The position numbers were made by a program, and so were the translations under genes. Positions 1 to 7,988 of a stretch of 64,000 bases of DNA are shown here, piece after piece. The stretch comes from Thiobacillus denitrificans (GTDB lineage: Bacteria > Pseudomonadota > Gammaproteobacteria > Burkholderiales > Thiobacillaceae): contig NZ_LDUG01000036.1 in assembly GCF_001530125.1 (NCBI RefSeq), positions 124,001 through 188,000 of the forward strand, in the 5' to 3' direction. Positions within the stretch are counted from its first letter, which is position 1; the number at the start of each line of letters is the position of its first letter. The notes beneath the pieces are model-generated. The model searched no databases and was not told the DNA's origin. It saw nothing but the letters and a program-made list of their open reading frames with translations.

Positions 1-270
1 GAGATTCGATTTGCGCACCCCAACGGCTTCTGCCGCCAGCGTCTGCTGGTAGTGCTGGAACGTCCGGGTCGTGCGCACCGACACTTTGTTGGCTTCAACC
101 CAGCGGGCCAGCTTCTCGCTGGTCGGCGTTTGCTGGCGTGTCACTTCATGCAGCACCATATCGACCAGCACGAGCGGCCAGCCGGGCTTGAACAACAGGT
201 CGAGCGCGTCCGCGTAGGCCAGGGTAATGAGCGGCCCGGCATCGGGCAGCAGGGCAACGGACGCTGACAT
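1..270 (-). CDS. PIN-domain-like toxin, 3' part beyond window
   Basis: The ORF starts with ATG at 270 and is open to base 1, so only the first 90 residues are visible. The N-terminus LLPDAGPLITLAY has the hydrophobic strand plus Asp typical of PIN-type ribonucleases (first acidic metal ligand). It lies 12 bases downstream of a small antitoxin-like gene on the same strand, the usual antitoxin-toxin order. The other PIN acidic residues would lie outside the window, so the family call is inference from one motif and context. It could instead be an unrelated nucleic-acid-binding protein. Confidence 0.55.
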   Translation of the reverse strand, partial: MSASVALLPDAGPLITLAYADALDLLFKPGWPLVLVDMVLHEVTRQQTPTSEKLARWVEANKVSVRTTRTFQHYQQTLAAEAVGVRKSNL

Positions 271-282
271 GGTGTCTCCCGC

Positions 283-630
283 TTACGCCGACAGCGAATT
301 CAGTTGATCGACCATGTCACGCGTTACGGCCTCGGGGAGCCTGGGCATCGGCAGGTGCGCTTGCGCCATCAGCAGAAACAGGTCTTCCTCACCATCGATG
401 CCCAGCGCTTGCATGGCCTCAGCGCCATTGAGCTTGCCGAGCGAAAAATCGAGCAGAACCTTGAAGTTCTGGTTGCCGCTGACCTCTGCCGCTTCGAAGG
501 TCTCGACCAGATGGCGAAGCTCGGCGTTGAACAGCGCGTTGACCGACGTGTCAGTTTTGGCGGCGATGACCTTGGCGCGCTTGAGCAGGTCGCGATCGAC
601 CGCGCCGGTGAAATTGACGGTTGTTGCCAT
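283..630 (-). CDS. Antitoxin-like protein paired with PIN-like toxin
   Basis: The product is 115 residues, starting MATTVNFTGAVDRDLLKRAK. This is a ribbon-helix-helix-like beginning (a short strand, then a helix carrying Arg/Lys), and the tail is acidic and leucine-rich. The start at 630 is preferred over an in-frame ATG at 723 because GGAG lies about 8 bases upstream and the tandem operator at 649-682 would otherwise be inside the gene. It is followed 12 bases later by the PIN-like toxin gene. The expected role is to neutralise the toxin and repress the operon. The antitoxin role rests on context and N-terminal character; I do not recognise the exact family. Confidence 0.6.
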   Translation of the reverse strand: MATTVNFTGAVDRDLLKRAKVIAAKTDTSVNALFNAELRHLVETFEAAEVSGNQNFKVLLDFSLGKLNGAEAMQALGIDGEEDLFLLMAQAHLPMPRLPEAVTRDMVDQLNSLSA

Positions 631-648
631 TTTATTGCTCCTTACTGA

Positions 649-682
649 TAACACTTGAATAAGTGTAACACTTAAATATGTG
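649..682. promoter_or_regulatory. Tandem 17-bp operator upstream of toxin-antitoxin pair
   Basis: Two head-to-tail copies, TAACACTTGAATAAGTG (649-665) and TAACACTTAAATATGTG (666-682), match at 15 of 17 positions. Each contains an inverted repeat, for example ACACTT-N4-AAGTGT at 651-666. They lie between the hsdR stop and the antitoxin start, in an AT-rich stretch suitable for a promoter. This is the arrangement expected for autoregulation by a dimeric antitoxin. The binding itself is inferred. Confidence 0.7.
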
Positions 683-725
683 TTATTGCCCGGCGTTTTG
701 TGCGCGCCTTTTCTTGCGTGCATAG

Positions 726-3260
726 CTATGGAGCAAACTGGTTCAGGGATACATAGTCCTTGATGTAATTGGGGATGAGGGCGCGGTACTTGGCGGGCAC
801 AGCCGTGAAGTCGCGGGTGGAGAAATAGGGGTTGGTGGCCAGATCGGTGAAGTGGCCGCTTTCGATGATGCCGCGCACGGCATGGCTGGTGGCGTAGGCC
901 TTGAAGAAGTTTTTGATCGCCGGGATGGCCTCGGCTTCGTCGGGTTTGGCATCACTGACGAACTTGGCGAACTCTTCTTCCAGCAATTCGTCTTTGGACT
1001 TGAAGCGCGGGATGAGGCCGAAAACCTTTTCGAGAATTTCGCGCAGGCCAAGGCGGCGATCCACGGCGGCAGCTTTACGCAGTTTGTCGAGGCTGTAGTA
1101 CTCGGTCGGTTTGTCGAAAACTTCGCGGTTGACGTAGTCGATGACGCGATCCCACTGACCGGCTTCGACGGCATCGGCGATGGTGGCGTTGTCGCGCACG
1201 GCGTCCTCGAATTTCTCGAAAAACATGCGGTCAATCTTCATGCCTTCGGCGGTGATTTGCTCGACTTGGAGCGAGGCGATGAGGTCATCTCCCATGTGCG
1301 CGTAGGTGCCTCCGGGCGGGGGAGGGGGCTGCGGATCATCACTGCCTTTGCTTTGGGGTTTGGGCAGCTTGAGTGTTTCGTCGTAGTTGAATTCGGTCTC
1401 GAAGTATTCGCAGTTGGCGAAGAAATCGAACAGCTTGAAGGCGGACTTGTTCGGCGCGGTGACGCTGTCCTTGATGGCGTCGTCGAAGAGCTGCTCGCGG
1501 AAGTCGTGCTTGCGGGTGCCGCGCCCCTTGATCTGGATGAAATCGGTCGGCGAGAAGATGGGGCGAAACAAGCCAATATTGAGGATGTCCGGACAGTCGT
1601 AGCCGGTGGTCATCATGCCTACGGTGACGCAGACGCGCGCCTTGCTGGTTTTGTAGGCGGGCAGGAAGTTGGCCGAACCGAGCAGGTTGTTGTTGACGAA
1701 ATTGATCGTAAATTGCTGGGCGTCGGCAATTTGTGACGTGACTTGTACGGCGAAGTCGGACTGGTATTTGGCCGGGTACATGCGGTCGGCCATCTGGTTG
1801 AGAATCTGTGCCAGCTTGGCTGCGTGGTGCTGGCTGACCGCGAAGATGATGGCTTTACCTATCTCTCCGCTGATTGGGTCGCGCAGGGCGTTTTCCAGAA
1901 AGGTTTTGCAGAAGAGCTGGTTCGTGGCATCGGAAAAGAAGCGCTTCTCGAACTCGCGCTGTTTGTAGGTTTCTTCCAGTTCGTTGCCCGCGTCGTCGGT
2001 GAGGGTGACGGCGTAGCCTTCTTCGGACAGCAGTTCGGTGGTGATGTCAGTGCGGGCATCGACCACCGTGGGGTTGATGAGAAAGCCCTCTTTTACGCCG
2101 TCGAGCAAGGAGTAGCGGAAGGTCGGCTGGCTATTCTCGCAGCCGAAGGTGCGGTAGGTGTCCAGCATCAGACGGCGCTCGGCTTCGCGCGGGTCGCGGG
2201 TGCCGGATTTGGCGCTGTCGAACCGGCGCAGGTAATCACGCGGCGTGGCGGTGAGCCCCAGCTTGTAGCCGACGAAGTAATCGAACACGGCGCGGGCGTT
2301 GCCACCAATGGAGCGATGGGCTTCGTCTGAAATGACCAGGTCGAAGTCGGTCGGCGAGAAAAGTTGCTGGTACTTGTTGTTGAAGAGCAGCGATTGCACG
2401 GTGGTGACGACAATCTCGGCGCGCCGCCAGTCGTCGCGGTTCTCCTTGTAGACCACGCTCTGGAAGTCGGCAGACAGCAGCGCCACGAAAGCCTTCTTGG
2501 CCTGATCCTCCAGTTCGAGACGATCCACCAGAAACAGCACGCGGCGGGCATTGCCGGACCGCAGGAAGAGCTTGATGACGGCAGCGGCGGTAAGGGTTTT
2601 GCCGGTGCCGGTAGCCATCTCGAACAGGAAGCGCTCTTTGCCGTCTTGCACAGCCTGTTGCAAGACGTGAACGGCCTGCAACTGATAGGGCCGCAGGAAG
2701 CGCAGTTTGTTGGCCTTGATGTAGTCGGGACGCTCTGCCTCGTTGCGCCACGCCGCTTCGGATTGGTAGTTAGGGCGCAGGGTCAGCGCGATATAGTCGT
2801 CGCCAACCTGTTCTTCGATGAGGCGTTGCGGGTTGGGCGTGACCTGCCGGTAGCCGGTGACCGAGTCCGGGGTGGGGAAAGACGTAATGAGGTAGGGGTT
2901 GCCGCGCGCCAGGTCCCAGAAATAATGCAGGTTGCCGTTGGAGAGGATGACGAAGCGGCAGTTCTGGGACTCGGCATATTTGCGCGCCTGTTCCTTGCCG
3001 ACGAGTGGGTGCTTGCCCTCGGACTTGGCCTCCAGCACGATGAGCGGGAAACCTTTGGCGTCCAGTAGCAGGAAGTCGATGAAGCCCTTGCCGGTTTTCT
3101 CGAAGTTTTCGCCAAACGCATCGAGATCGGATGAGGTGATCGTTGCGTTGGATTCGAGGCGGATGTTGGCGGGCGTGCTGCCTTCCGCGAAGAAACGCCA
3201 GCCTGCGGCTTCGAGCAGTTTGTTGATCTTGATGCGGGCCGTGGCTTCTTTATCGGTCAC
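726..3260 (-). CDS. hsdR: Type I restriction enzyme R subunit
   Basis: This 844-residue protein is the motor and nuclease subunit of a type I restriction system (EcoEI-like length). An N-terminal PD-(D/E)XK nuclease is visible as DFLLLDAKGFPLIVLEAKSE around residues 62-81. The superfamily 2 translocase follows with Walker A (MATGTGKT, about residue 215), a DEAH box (SDEAHRS), GLTATP and a C-terminal helicase domain containing QIKGRGTR. The last ~150 residues match the EcoEI_R C-terminal type. The start is GTG at 3260 with AGGA seven bases upstream. No hsdM or hsdS is visible on either side; they would have to lie beyond base 1 or elsewhere. Confidence 0.93.
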   Translation of the reverse strand: MTDKEATARIKINKLLEAAGWRFFAEGSTPANIRLESNATITSSDLDAFGENFEKTGKGFIDFLLLDAKGFPLIVLEAKSEGKHPLVGKEQARKYAESQNCRFVILSNGNLHYFWDLARGNPYLITSFPTPDSVTGYRQVTPNPQRLIEEQVGDDYIALTLRPNYQSEAAWRNEAERPDYIKANKLRFLRPYQLQAVHVLQQAVQDGKERFLFEMATGTGKTLTAAAVIKLFLRSGNARRVLFLVDRLELEDQAKKAFVALLSADFQSVVYKENRDDWRRAEIVVTTVQSLLFNNKYQQLFSPTDFDLVISDEAHRSIGGNARAVFDYFVGYKLGLTATPRDYLRRFDSAKSGTRDPREAERRLMLDTYRTFGCENSQPTFRYSLLDGVKEGFLINPTVVDARTDITTELLSEEGYAVTLTDDAGNELEETYKQREFEKRFFSDATNQLFCKTFLENALRDPISGEIGKAIIFAVSQHHAAKLAQILNQMADRMYPAKYQSDFAVQVTSQIADAQQFTINFVNNNLLGSANFLPAYKTSKARVCVTVGMMTTGYDCPDILNIGLFRPIFSPTDFIQIKGRGTRKHDFREQLFDDAIKDSVTAPNKSAFKLFDFFANCEYFETEFNYDETLKLPKPQSKGSDDPQPPPPPGGTYAHMGDDLIASLQVEQITAEGMKIDRMFFEKFEDAVRDNATIADAVEAGQWDRVIDYVNREVFDKPTEYYSLDKLRKAAAVDRRLGLREILEKVFGLIPRFKSKDELLEEEFAKFVSDAKPDEAEAIPAIKNFFKAYATSHAVRGIIESGHFTDLATNPYFSTRDFTAVPAKYRALIPNYIKDYVSLNQFAP

Positions 3261-3340
3261 TCGGGTTCCTGTTTCACTGCGGGTGGTCAGGCATTATCAG
3301 GCGTCGATTATGCAGGACGTTTCGGCCCGCATTGGATGGG

Positions 3341-3688
3341 TCAGCCGAAAAAACACGCATGTTTGTCTTCGGCCACCAGCGCGAGAAAGGCGTCGAGCGT
3401 GTCCACTTCCGGGGCGGGCGGGTAGCCGTGCCATTTGAAATCGGCGCGCATCCAGTACACCTTCCAGACGTTTTGCGTTTTGACGTAGGTTGCTTTGGCA
3501 ACCGGCGATTCCATTTTTTGACTCGGGTTGTCCCAGACGGGCCGGATTTCGAACAGCTCGACGCTCTGGCCCTGCAGGCGAAATCCGAGGTCGAGCTGGC
3601 TGCGGATGGCGGGCGGCGGACGGTGCGCTTCGATAAACCGGCCGACCGTTTTCTCGATCCGCTTGCGTTCAAGTTCGCTGAAAGCCAT
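3341..3688 (-). CDS. DUF3024 family protein
   Basis: This 115-residue soluble protein starts MAFSELERKRIEKTVGRF and contains the family's conserved core: QLDLGFRLQGQSVELFEIRP, then ESPVAKATYVKTQNVWKVYW, ending in CFFG. I recognise this as the DUF3024 pattern; no biochemical role is known to me. It lies upstream of hsdR on the same strand with an 80-base gap, so co-transcription is possible but not shown. Confidence 0.8.
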   Translation of the reverse strand: MAFSELERKRIEKTVGRFIEAHRPPPAIRSQLDLGFRLQGQSVELFEIRPVWDNPSQKMESPVAKATYVKTQNVWKVYWMRADFKWHGYPPAPEVDTLDAFLALVAEDKHACFFG

Positions 3689-3723
3689 GGGGTGTGCCTG
3701 TTACTGAGGTATCGACAGGGCGC

Positions 3724-3993
3724 TTATTGCTCGTCTGGCGGGACGCCTTCGCCAAAGTCGCTCCAGTCGCGATCTTTCTGTTCGTGGAACGCCCGGCCTT
3801 CGCCCATGAAATCCGGCGAGAAGGCAGCGAAGGCTTCGGCGAGGCCGGTCAACTTGCGTTTGACGACCGGGCGAAGCACCAGTGTGTCGCCGATTTTTTC
3901 AATTTCGACATCCTGGTCGGCTTCGAAGATAGCGAACTCTTTGGGGCTGCGGGTGGCCAGCGAGCGACCGATCTTGAAAATACGCGTGAGCAT
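3724..3993 (-). CDS. VapB/MazE-like (AbrB-fold) orphan antitoxin
   Basis: The product is 89 residues starting MLTRIFKIGRSLATRSPKEF, the swapped-hairpin AbrB/MazE DNA-binding pattern (strand, N-Gly-hinge-like, SxxRxPKEF). It continues with VEIEKIGDTLVLRP and a C-terminal toxin-binding tail rich in Asp and Trp. Such antitoxins normally precede a PIN-type VapC gene. Here the next 35 bases are empty and then the DUF3024 gene begins, so no toxin is present. The start at 3993 is chosen because upstream codons in frame overlap another antitoxin gene. Confidence 0.75.
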   Translation of the reverse strand: MLTRIFKIGRSLATRSPKEFAIFEADQDVEIEKIGDTLVLRPVVKRKLTGLAEAFAAFSPDFMGEGRAFHEQKDRDWSDFGEGVPPDEQ

Positions 3994-4006
3994 TCGGACT
4001 ACTTGC

Positions 4007-4234
4007 TCACATTGCGTAGCGCTGGCGGATATGCTCGAATACCGCATCGCCGGGGACGACCTCCACGCGGCCGGCGCGCAATTCATCGAGCCGGCGCTGT
4101 GCCACGTCCATCCACGCGGAATCGATCGCGCTTTCAGGTGCATTCAGGCTGCGCAGCAGCGTATCCACTACGCGTGCCCGTTTTTCCACTGGCAGCGAAG
4201 CTACTTCGTCGATCAACTCAGCTGTTTTCATCAT
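4007..4234 (-). CDS. Addiction-module antitoxin (PF09720-like), orphan
   Basis: The product is 75 residues, reading MMKTAELIDEVASLPVEKRA and later AWMDVAQRRLDELRAGRVEV, then PGDAVFEHIR. This is the pattern of the 'putative addiction module component' family that usually sits just upstream of a RelE/ParE toxin. GAAGGG lies five bases before the first of two adjacent ATG codons. The expected toxin is missing: the next gene, 13 bases on, is a VapB-like antitoxin. The pair may be a toxin-free remnant or an anti-addiction locus. Confidence 0.75.
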   Translation of the reverse strand: MMKTAELIDEVASLPVEKRARVVDTLLRSLNAPESAIDSAWMDVAQRRLDELRAGRVEVVPGDAVFEHIRQRYAM

Positions 4235-4297
4235 CGATTCCCTTCATGCATGGCCAATCGAAGTTTACGCCCGCCATCAACCGCAGGAAACCGTGAT

Positions 4298-5402
4298 TTA
4301 CACGCCCTGTTTCAGGCTCGCCTCAATGAACATGTCGAGGTCGCCGTCCAGCACCTTCTGCGTGTTCGTGGCTTCGACGTTGGTGCGCAAATCCTTGATG
4401 CGCGACTGGTCGAGCACGTAGCTGCGGATCTGGTGGCCCCAGCCGACGTCGGACTTGCCGGCTTCGAGCTTGTCCTGCTCGACCTGGCGGCGGCGCAGCT
4501 CGGCTTCGTAGAGCTTGGACTTCAGCATCGACATCGCCTCGGCGCGGTTCTTGTGCTGCGAGCGGTCGTTCTGGCACTGCACCACGATGCCGCTGGGCAG
4601 GTGGGTGAGGCGCACCGCCGAGTCGGTCTTGTTGATGTGCTGGCCGCCGGCGCCGGACGCACGATAGGTGTCGACACGCAGGTCGGCGGGGTTGATGTCC
4701 ACCTCGAAGGAATCGTCGATCTCCGGGTAGACGAATATGCTGGCGAAGCTGGTGTGGCGCCCGCCCGAGGAGTCGAACGGGGATTTCCGCACCAGACGGT
4801 GCACCCCGGTTTCTGTACGCAAGGTGCCGTAGGCGTAGTCGCCCTCAATCTTGATGCTGGCTGATTTGATGCCGGCGACGTCGCCGTCGGATTCTTCCAG
4901 TAACTCGGCCTTGAAGCCTTTGCGTTCGGCGTATTTCAGGTATTGCCGCAGCAGCATCGACGCCCAGTCGCAGGCTTCGGTACCGCCCGCGCCGGCCTGG
5001 ATGTCGATGAAGCAGTTGTTGGGATCCGCCGGATGGTTGAACATGCGGCGGAATTCCAGGGTCGAGACGTCCTTTTCGAGGCTGGCGATGTCGGCCTGCA
5101 CGGCGGCGAGGGTGTCGTCGTCGTTCTCCTCGCGCGCCATTTCGAACAGTTCGGACGCATCCTTCAGGCCCGAGCTGACGCGGTCGAGCACTAGCACCAC
5201 ATCTTCCAGCGACTTGCGTTCGCGGCCCAGTTCCTGGGCGCGGGTGGCGTCGTTCCAGAAATCAGGCGCTTCGGACAGGCGGCTGACTTCTTCCAGGCGG
5301 TCTTTCTTGACAGCGTAGTTAAAGAAACCCCCTGAGCTGGGTGGCGCGCTCGCCCAGGTCGGCGAGTTTGGATTCGATCTGATTGAGGCTTTCGGCTTCC
5401 AT
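4298..5402 (-). CDS. prfB: Peptide chain release factor 2, +1 programmed frameshift
   Basis: RF2 recognises UGA and UAA and hydrolyses peptidyl-tRNA. Translation starts at ATG 5402 and reads 27 codons to CTT at 5324-5322. It meets an in-frame TAA at 5321-5319 and must shift +1 to continue at AAC (5320), giving about 367 residues (join 5402..5322, 5320..4298). The decoding tripeptide SPF ([12 protein letters not shown]) and the catalytic GGQ ([10 protein letters not shown]) are both present. The upstream AGGGGG at 5333-5328 has the spacing seen in E. coli. It lies 15 bases downstream of the DUF4010 gene. lysS, its common partner, is not next to it here. Confidence 0.95.
5318..5333 (-). promoter_or_regulatory. 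RF2 programmed frameshift site with UAA
   Basis: Read on the minus strand the site is AGGGGGTTTCTTTAAC: an internal Shine-Dalgarno-like AGGGGG, three bases, then slippery CTT and the stop TAA. The geometry equals the classical AGGGGG-N3-CUU-UGA-C cassette, but the stop is UAA instead of UGA. In the classical model only RF2 reads UGA, which makes the shift an RF2 sensor. UAA is also read by RF1. Confidence 0.9.
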
Positions 5403-5417
5403 GATAGGGCTCGGTGA

Positions 5418-6743
5418 TTAAGCGGAAAAGCCCCGAATTATAGCCCAGGCCAACACCAGGCCCAGACCTGCCGTGGCCATGCCGGCGATAGCGTGGCGTG
5501 CCATCTGCCAGCCGCCGATGCCGAGAGCGAGCGCCGATTTGAATACCAGATTGGCCAGGGTGGCGAGCGTGATGACGTTGACCAGCACGGTCACGGACAG
5601 TTTGTCCAGATTGTGCAGGCGCATGCTGGACAAGGTGATGGCGTCGACATCGGTCAGCCCGGACAACACCGCCACCGCATACAAGCCACGTGTCCCAAGC
5701 CAGTCGGATAGCCAGGCTGCAGCGAGCAACACCACGCCATACATCAGGCCGAAGCCCAATGCCGTGCGCAGCTCGGTGGGGTTGCCCATCGCCAATGCGG
5801 GCAGTTCACCTTGCGGTTGCAGCCGGTGCACGCCATACGCGGCGCCCAAACCGCCGACGATCAGCCCGCCTGTCAGCACGGGCAGCAGTTGTGCCAGGAC
5901 CGCGGGCGCCACAATTGCGGCCAGCACGCCCAGGCGCACCAGCACCATCAGGTTGGCCAGCACGATGACGATGACCGCAATCGGAATCATCGTGTCGCTG
6001 GCGCGGGCGTGGCGGCTGAATGACAGGGTCGTTGCAGTCGATGACACCAGTCCGCCGAGCAGGCCCAGCATCACCGCGCCGCGTTGTTGTCCGACCACTC
6101 GCAGCGCGGCATAGCCCGCCAGTCCCACGCCGGCGATCAGCACCACCATCCACCATATTTGGTGCGGGTTGATCGCCCCGTAGGGGCCGTAGTCCTGGTT
6201 CGGCAGCAGCGGCAGAATAATCAGCGCAAGCACCGCGAACTGCAGTATCGACAGCAGGTCGCGACGGCTCATATGCTGGCTCAGACCGCGCAGCTCGGGC
6301 TTGAAGTACAGCAGCATGGTTGCCGCAATCCCCAGCATCACCGCCAACTGGACTTCGTCGTGCCACACCAGCACGCCGAGGCCGTAGCACAGCATCAGCG
6401 CTGCCACTGTTGTCGTGCCAGGGTCGCCGTCCGCTGGTTGCGGCGAGTGCAGATAGGCCGCAATCATCATGCTGCCGACCAGCAGCAGGCCGACGGCAAT
6501 CAGCCAGAGTTCGCCGAACTCGGTTGCCAGATGCGCCGTCAGCACGCCGAATAGCGCGGTCAGCGCAAAGGTGCGCAGCCCCGCCTTCGCCGCCGGGTTG
6601 CGCTCGCGCTCCAGCCCCATCAGCAGGCCGATCGCCAGCGCCACCACGTAACGCGGCAAGGTGGCCAGTTCGGCGGGCAGCCAGGTGAGGATCTCGTCCA
6701 TTTTGATTCGTATTTCGGAAGGGGGGGCATTGTCGGTTGACAT
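5418..6743 (-). CDS. MgtC/SapB-like DUF4010 membrane protein
   Basis: The 441-residue integral membrane protein has an N-terminal MgtC/SapB-like part ([20 protein letters not shown], then [11 protein letters not shown]) and a long C-terminal multi-helix DUF4010 part including [11 protein letters not shown] and [11 protein letters not shown]. About a dozen hydrophobic segments are visible. Function is unknown; transport has been proposed for related proteins. A second in-frame ATG (MDEILTWLP, residue 15) could be the true start. It lies directly upstream of prfB and probably shares its transcript. Confidence 0.85.
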   Translation of the reverse strand: MSTDNAPPSEIRIKMDEILTWLPAELATLPRYVVALAIGLLMGLERERNPAAKAGLRTFALTALFGVLTAHLATEFGELWLIAVGLLLVGSMMIAAYLHSPQPADGDPGTTTVAALMLCYGLGVLVWHDEVQLAVMLGIAATMLLYFKPELRGLSQHMSRRDLLSILQFAVLALIILPLLPNQDYGPYGAINPHQIWWMVVLIAGVGLAGYAALRVVGQQRGAVMLGLLGGLVSSTATTLSFSRHARASDTMIPIAVIVIVLANLMVLVRLGVLAAIVAPAVLAQLLPVLTGGLIVGGLGAAYGVHRLQPQGELPALAMGNPTELRTALGFGLMYGVVLLAAAWLSDWLGTRGLYAVAVLSGLTDVDAITLSSMRLHNLDKLSVTVLVNVITLATLANLVFKSALALGIGGWQMARHAIAGMATAGLGLVLAWAIIRGFSA

Positions 6744-6833
6744 GACAAGTATGCCCCCGCCTGATCAATTCGCAATCGCACCTGCATCGGCCTGGGTTCA
6801 ACCTCGCCAATGCGAATGTTTCGGGCAAAGAAA

Positions 6834-6859
6834 AACCCCAACCGTTTCCGGCTGGGGTT
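6834..6859 (-). terminator. Rho-independent terminator, probably ancestral ssrA terminator
   Basis: The stem AACCCCA-CCG/CGG-TGGGGTT with a TTTC loop is followed on the minus strand by TTTTTCTTT. It lies just beyond the attL-like ssrA remnant. It would have terminated ssrA before the element inserted (inference). Confidence 0.7.
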
Positions 6860-6864
6860 TGGGT

Positions 6865-6879
6865 ATTGGTGGGCCGGGG
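6865..6879. repeat. attL-like copy of ssrA 3' end
   Basis: ATTGGTGGGCCGGGG matches ATTGGTGGAGCCGGGG at 13104-13119 apart from one missing A. Read on the minus strand it is CCCCGGCCCACCAAT, that is, the CCA end of ssrA. A terminator on the same strand follows, as expected for a displaced tmRNA 3' end. Confidence 0.6.
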
Positions 6880-6941
6880 TCTCTTTAATCATGCGCTGCA
6901 AGCCTCATGGATAAAGGGGTTTGTGCTTTTGCTGTCGGGTA

Positions 6942-6963
6942 GTTACTGCGCCTGTTACTGCAA
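6942..6963 (+). repeat. Left integrase arm-type sites
   Basis: Two GTTACTGC copies start at 6942 and 6954, 12 bases apart. The same pair with the same spacing lies at 12973-12994 inside the right end. Further single copies are at 13017 and, inverted, at 12934-12943 across the integrase start codon. Paired sites inside both ends fit arm-binding by the integrase N-terminal domain (inference). Confidence 0.65.
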
Positions 6964-7002
6964 CCCGTGGCCGGTGCGGGTGCAATCGAGGCGAAAAAAA
7001 AT

Positions 7003-7019
7003 CCCGGCACATGGCCGGG
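7003..7019 (-). terminator. Terminator of the element operon
   Basis: CCCGGC-ACATG-GCCGGG is followed on the minus strand by a run of eight T. It is placed 66 bases beyond the last stop codon of the element's operon. Confidence 0.8.
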
Positions 7020-7085
7020 CTGGATTGTCTGTGTCCACCGCCTGCCCAGCAGGAGGTCGTCCACGATGCTCAGTCTGCGGCTACC

Positions 7086-7373
7086 TCACGCGTACAGCCT
7101 AAGAGTCTCGGCCATCACGTCATAGCCCGGCTCCATGCGTGCCAGCGGTGCCGGTTGATCGCGGTGGCTGGCGACGTCGAGCAGTTCCAGCACACGGGCC
7201 TGCGCATCCACCGGCAGATCGTCGAACTCATCAGCCCCGTGTTCGGCAAACATCGCTGTGAGTTCGTCCAGTTCGGCGCCGGACAGCAGCGCCAACACGG
7301 CGGACGTCAACGGGCTGGTTGTGTCGGGTCGATACCGGGCCTCTAGGCGTGCGACGCGGTCGAGCAGGCTCAT
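7086..7373 (-). CDS. Unknown element protein, coiled-coil N-terminus
   Basis: The product is 95 residues, acidic and helical. It starts MSLLDRVARLEARYRP, a heptad-like pattern very similar to the start of the neighbouring gene product (MSLESRIENLEARIKT). The start at 7373 overlaps the upstream stop as ATGA and has GGGGG about eight bases before it, so translational coupling is likely. It is the last gene of the element's operon, before a terminator. I do not recognise the family. Confidence 0.65.
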   Translation of the reverse strand: MSLLDRVARLEARYRPDTTSPLTSAVLALLSGAELDELTAMFAEHGADEFDDLPVDAQARVLELLDVASHRDQPAPLARMEPGYDVMAETLRLYA

Positions 7374-7639
7374 GACGCTTCCCCCGCTCGGCAGCGCTGC
7401 GCAGAACCGCAGTCGTCGGCATCGGGGCAACCCTCCCGGCTGCGGTACTCGGTCGGCTCGGCTCCCATCGCTGCGGTAAAACCTGCTATGTCACAGGGGT
7501 GCGGGAACTCGATCAGCCAACACTTCGTGACGGTGCCGGCCTGGTCGATCAAGCGGCGGACGAACACCAGCGGCACGGTCTCATCCTCCACGGTCTTGAT
7601 GCGGGCTTCCAGATTTTCAATGCGTGACTCAAGACTCAT
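7370..7639 (-). CDS. Unknown element protein, coiled-coil N-terminus
   Basis: The product is 89 residues. The first ~20 residues (MSLESRIENLEARIKTVEDE) look like a short coiled coil and resemble the next gene's N-terminus. The rest contains VRRLIDQ and four Cys (C42, C50, C72, C78 approximately), which could bind metal or form disulphides. A GTG one codon upstream is an alternative start. It overlaps both neighbours. Function unknown. Confidence 0.55.
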   Translation of the reverse strand: MSLESRIENLEARIKTVEDETVPLVFVRRLIDQAGTVTKCWLIEFPHPCDIAGFTAAMGAEPTEYRSREGCPDADDCGSAQRCRAGEAS

Positions 7640-7967
7640 CACAGTCCCCTTCTAACTGTTGCTCCAACTGTTGAATACGCTGTTCAAGTTCAGCATCCAC
7701 GATCACGCGGCCCAAACTGTTCAGGATGAACGCCAGCCGTGACGCGTCGCTGGTCGCCACCTTCCCAGACTTGGCCTGTCTGTATAGGCGGCCCAGTTCT
7801 GCCTTTAGATCGGACAGCTTGGACAACGGGATGAACTTCTCCCGCTTCCGGCTGGGGGTGGGGGGTACAGGCAAGCCCGTTGCGCCATCGATCACGAAGC
7901 CGTCTTCGTCGGTAGCATCGCTGGCGCCGTAGGGTTGCCGTGGCTGCGTTGAACTGGGTTTGCCCAT
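7629..7967 (-). CDS. Unknown element protein
   Basis: The product is 112 residues. The N-terminal half is polar and probably disordered (Ser/Thr/Pro/Asp rich). The C-terminal half is helical, with LSKLSDLKAELGRLYRQAKS and a Gln/Glu-rich end (RIQQLEQQLEG). The ATG at 7967 with GAGGGA upstream is preferred to the GTG at 7979. It overlaps the next gene by 11 bases. The helical part has the look of small DNA-packaging or replication accessory proteins, but I cannot assign it. Confidence 0.55.
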   Translation of the reverse strand: MGKPSSTQPRQPYGASDATDEDGFVIDGATGLPVPPTPSRKREKFIPLSKLSDLKAELGRLYRQAKSGKVATSDASRLAFILNSLGRVIVDAELEQRIQQLEQQLEGDCDES

Positions 7968-7988
7968 GCTATCCCTCACCCTCTCCGA

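Larger units (their letters stand above)
6744..7085. other. Junction region between DUF4010 gene and element
   Basis: This 342-base stretch holds no convincing gene. From left to right it contains a minus-strand terminator (6834-6859), a copy of the ssrA 3' end (attL-like, 6865-6879), two integrase arm-type repeats (6942-6963) and the terminator of the element's operon (7003-7019). Confidence 0.7.

Noticed and set aside
726-3260. Complete type I restriction system in the window
   Set aside because: Only the R subunit is visible. No hsdM or hsdS can be found between 1 and 6743, so a complete system cannot be claimed.
3332-4864. 510-codon open frame on the plus strand across several minus-strand genes
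   Set aside because: It runs over the DUF3024, two antitoxin and prfB genes, all with recognisable products on the other strand.
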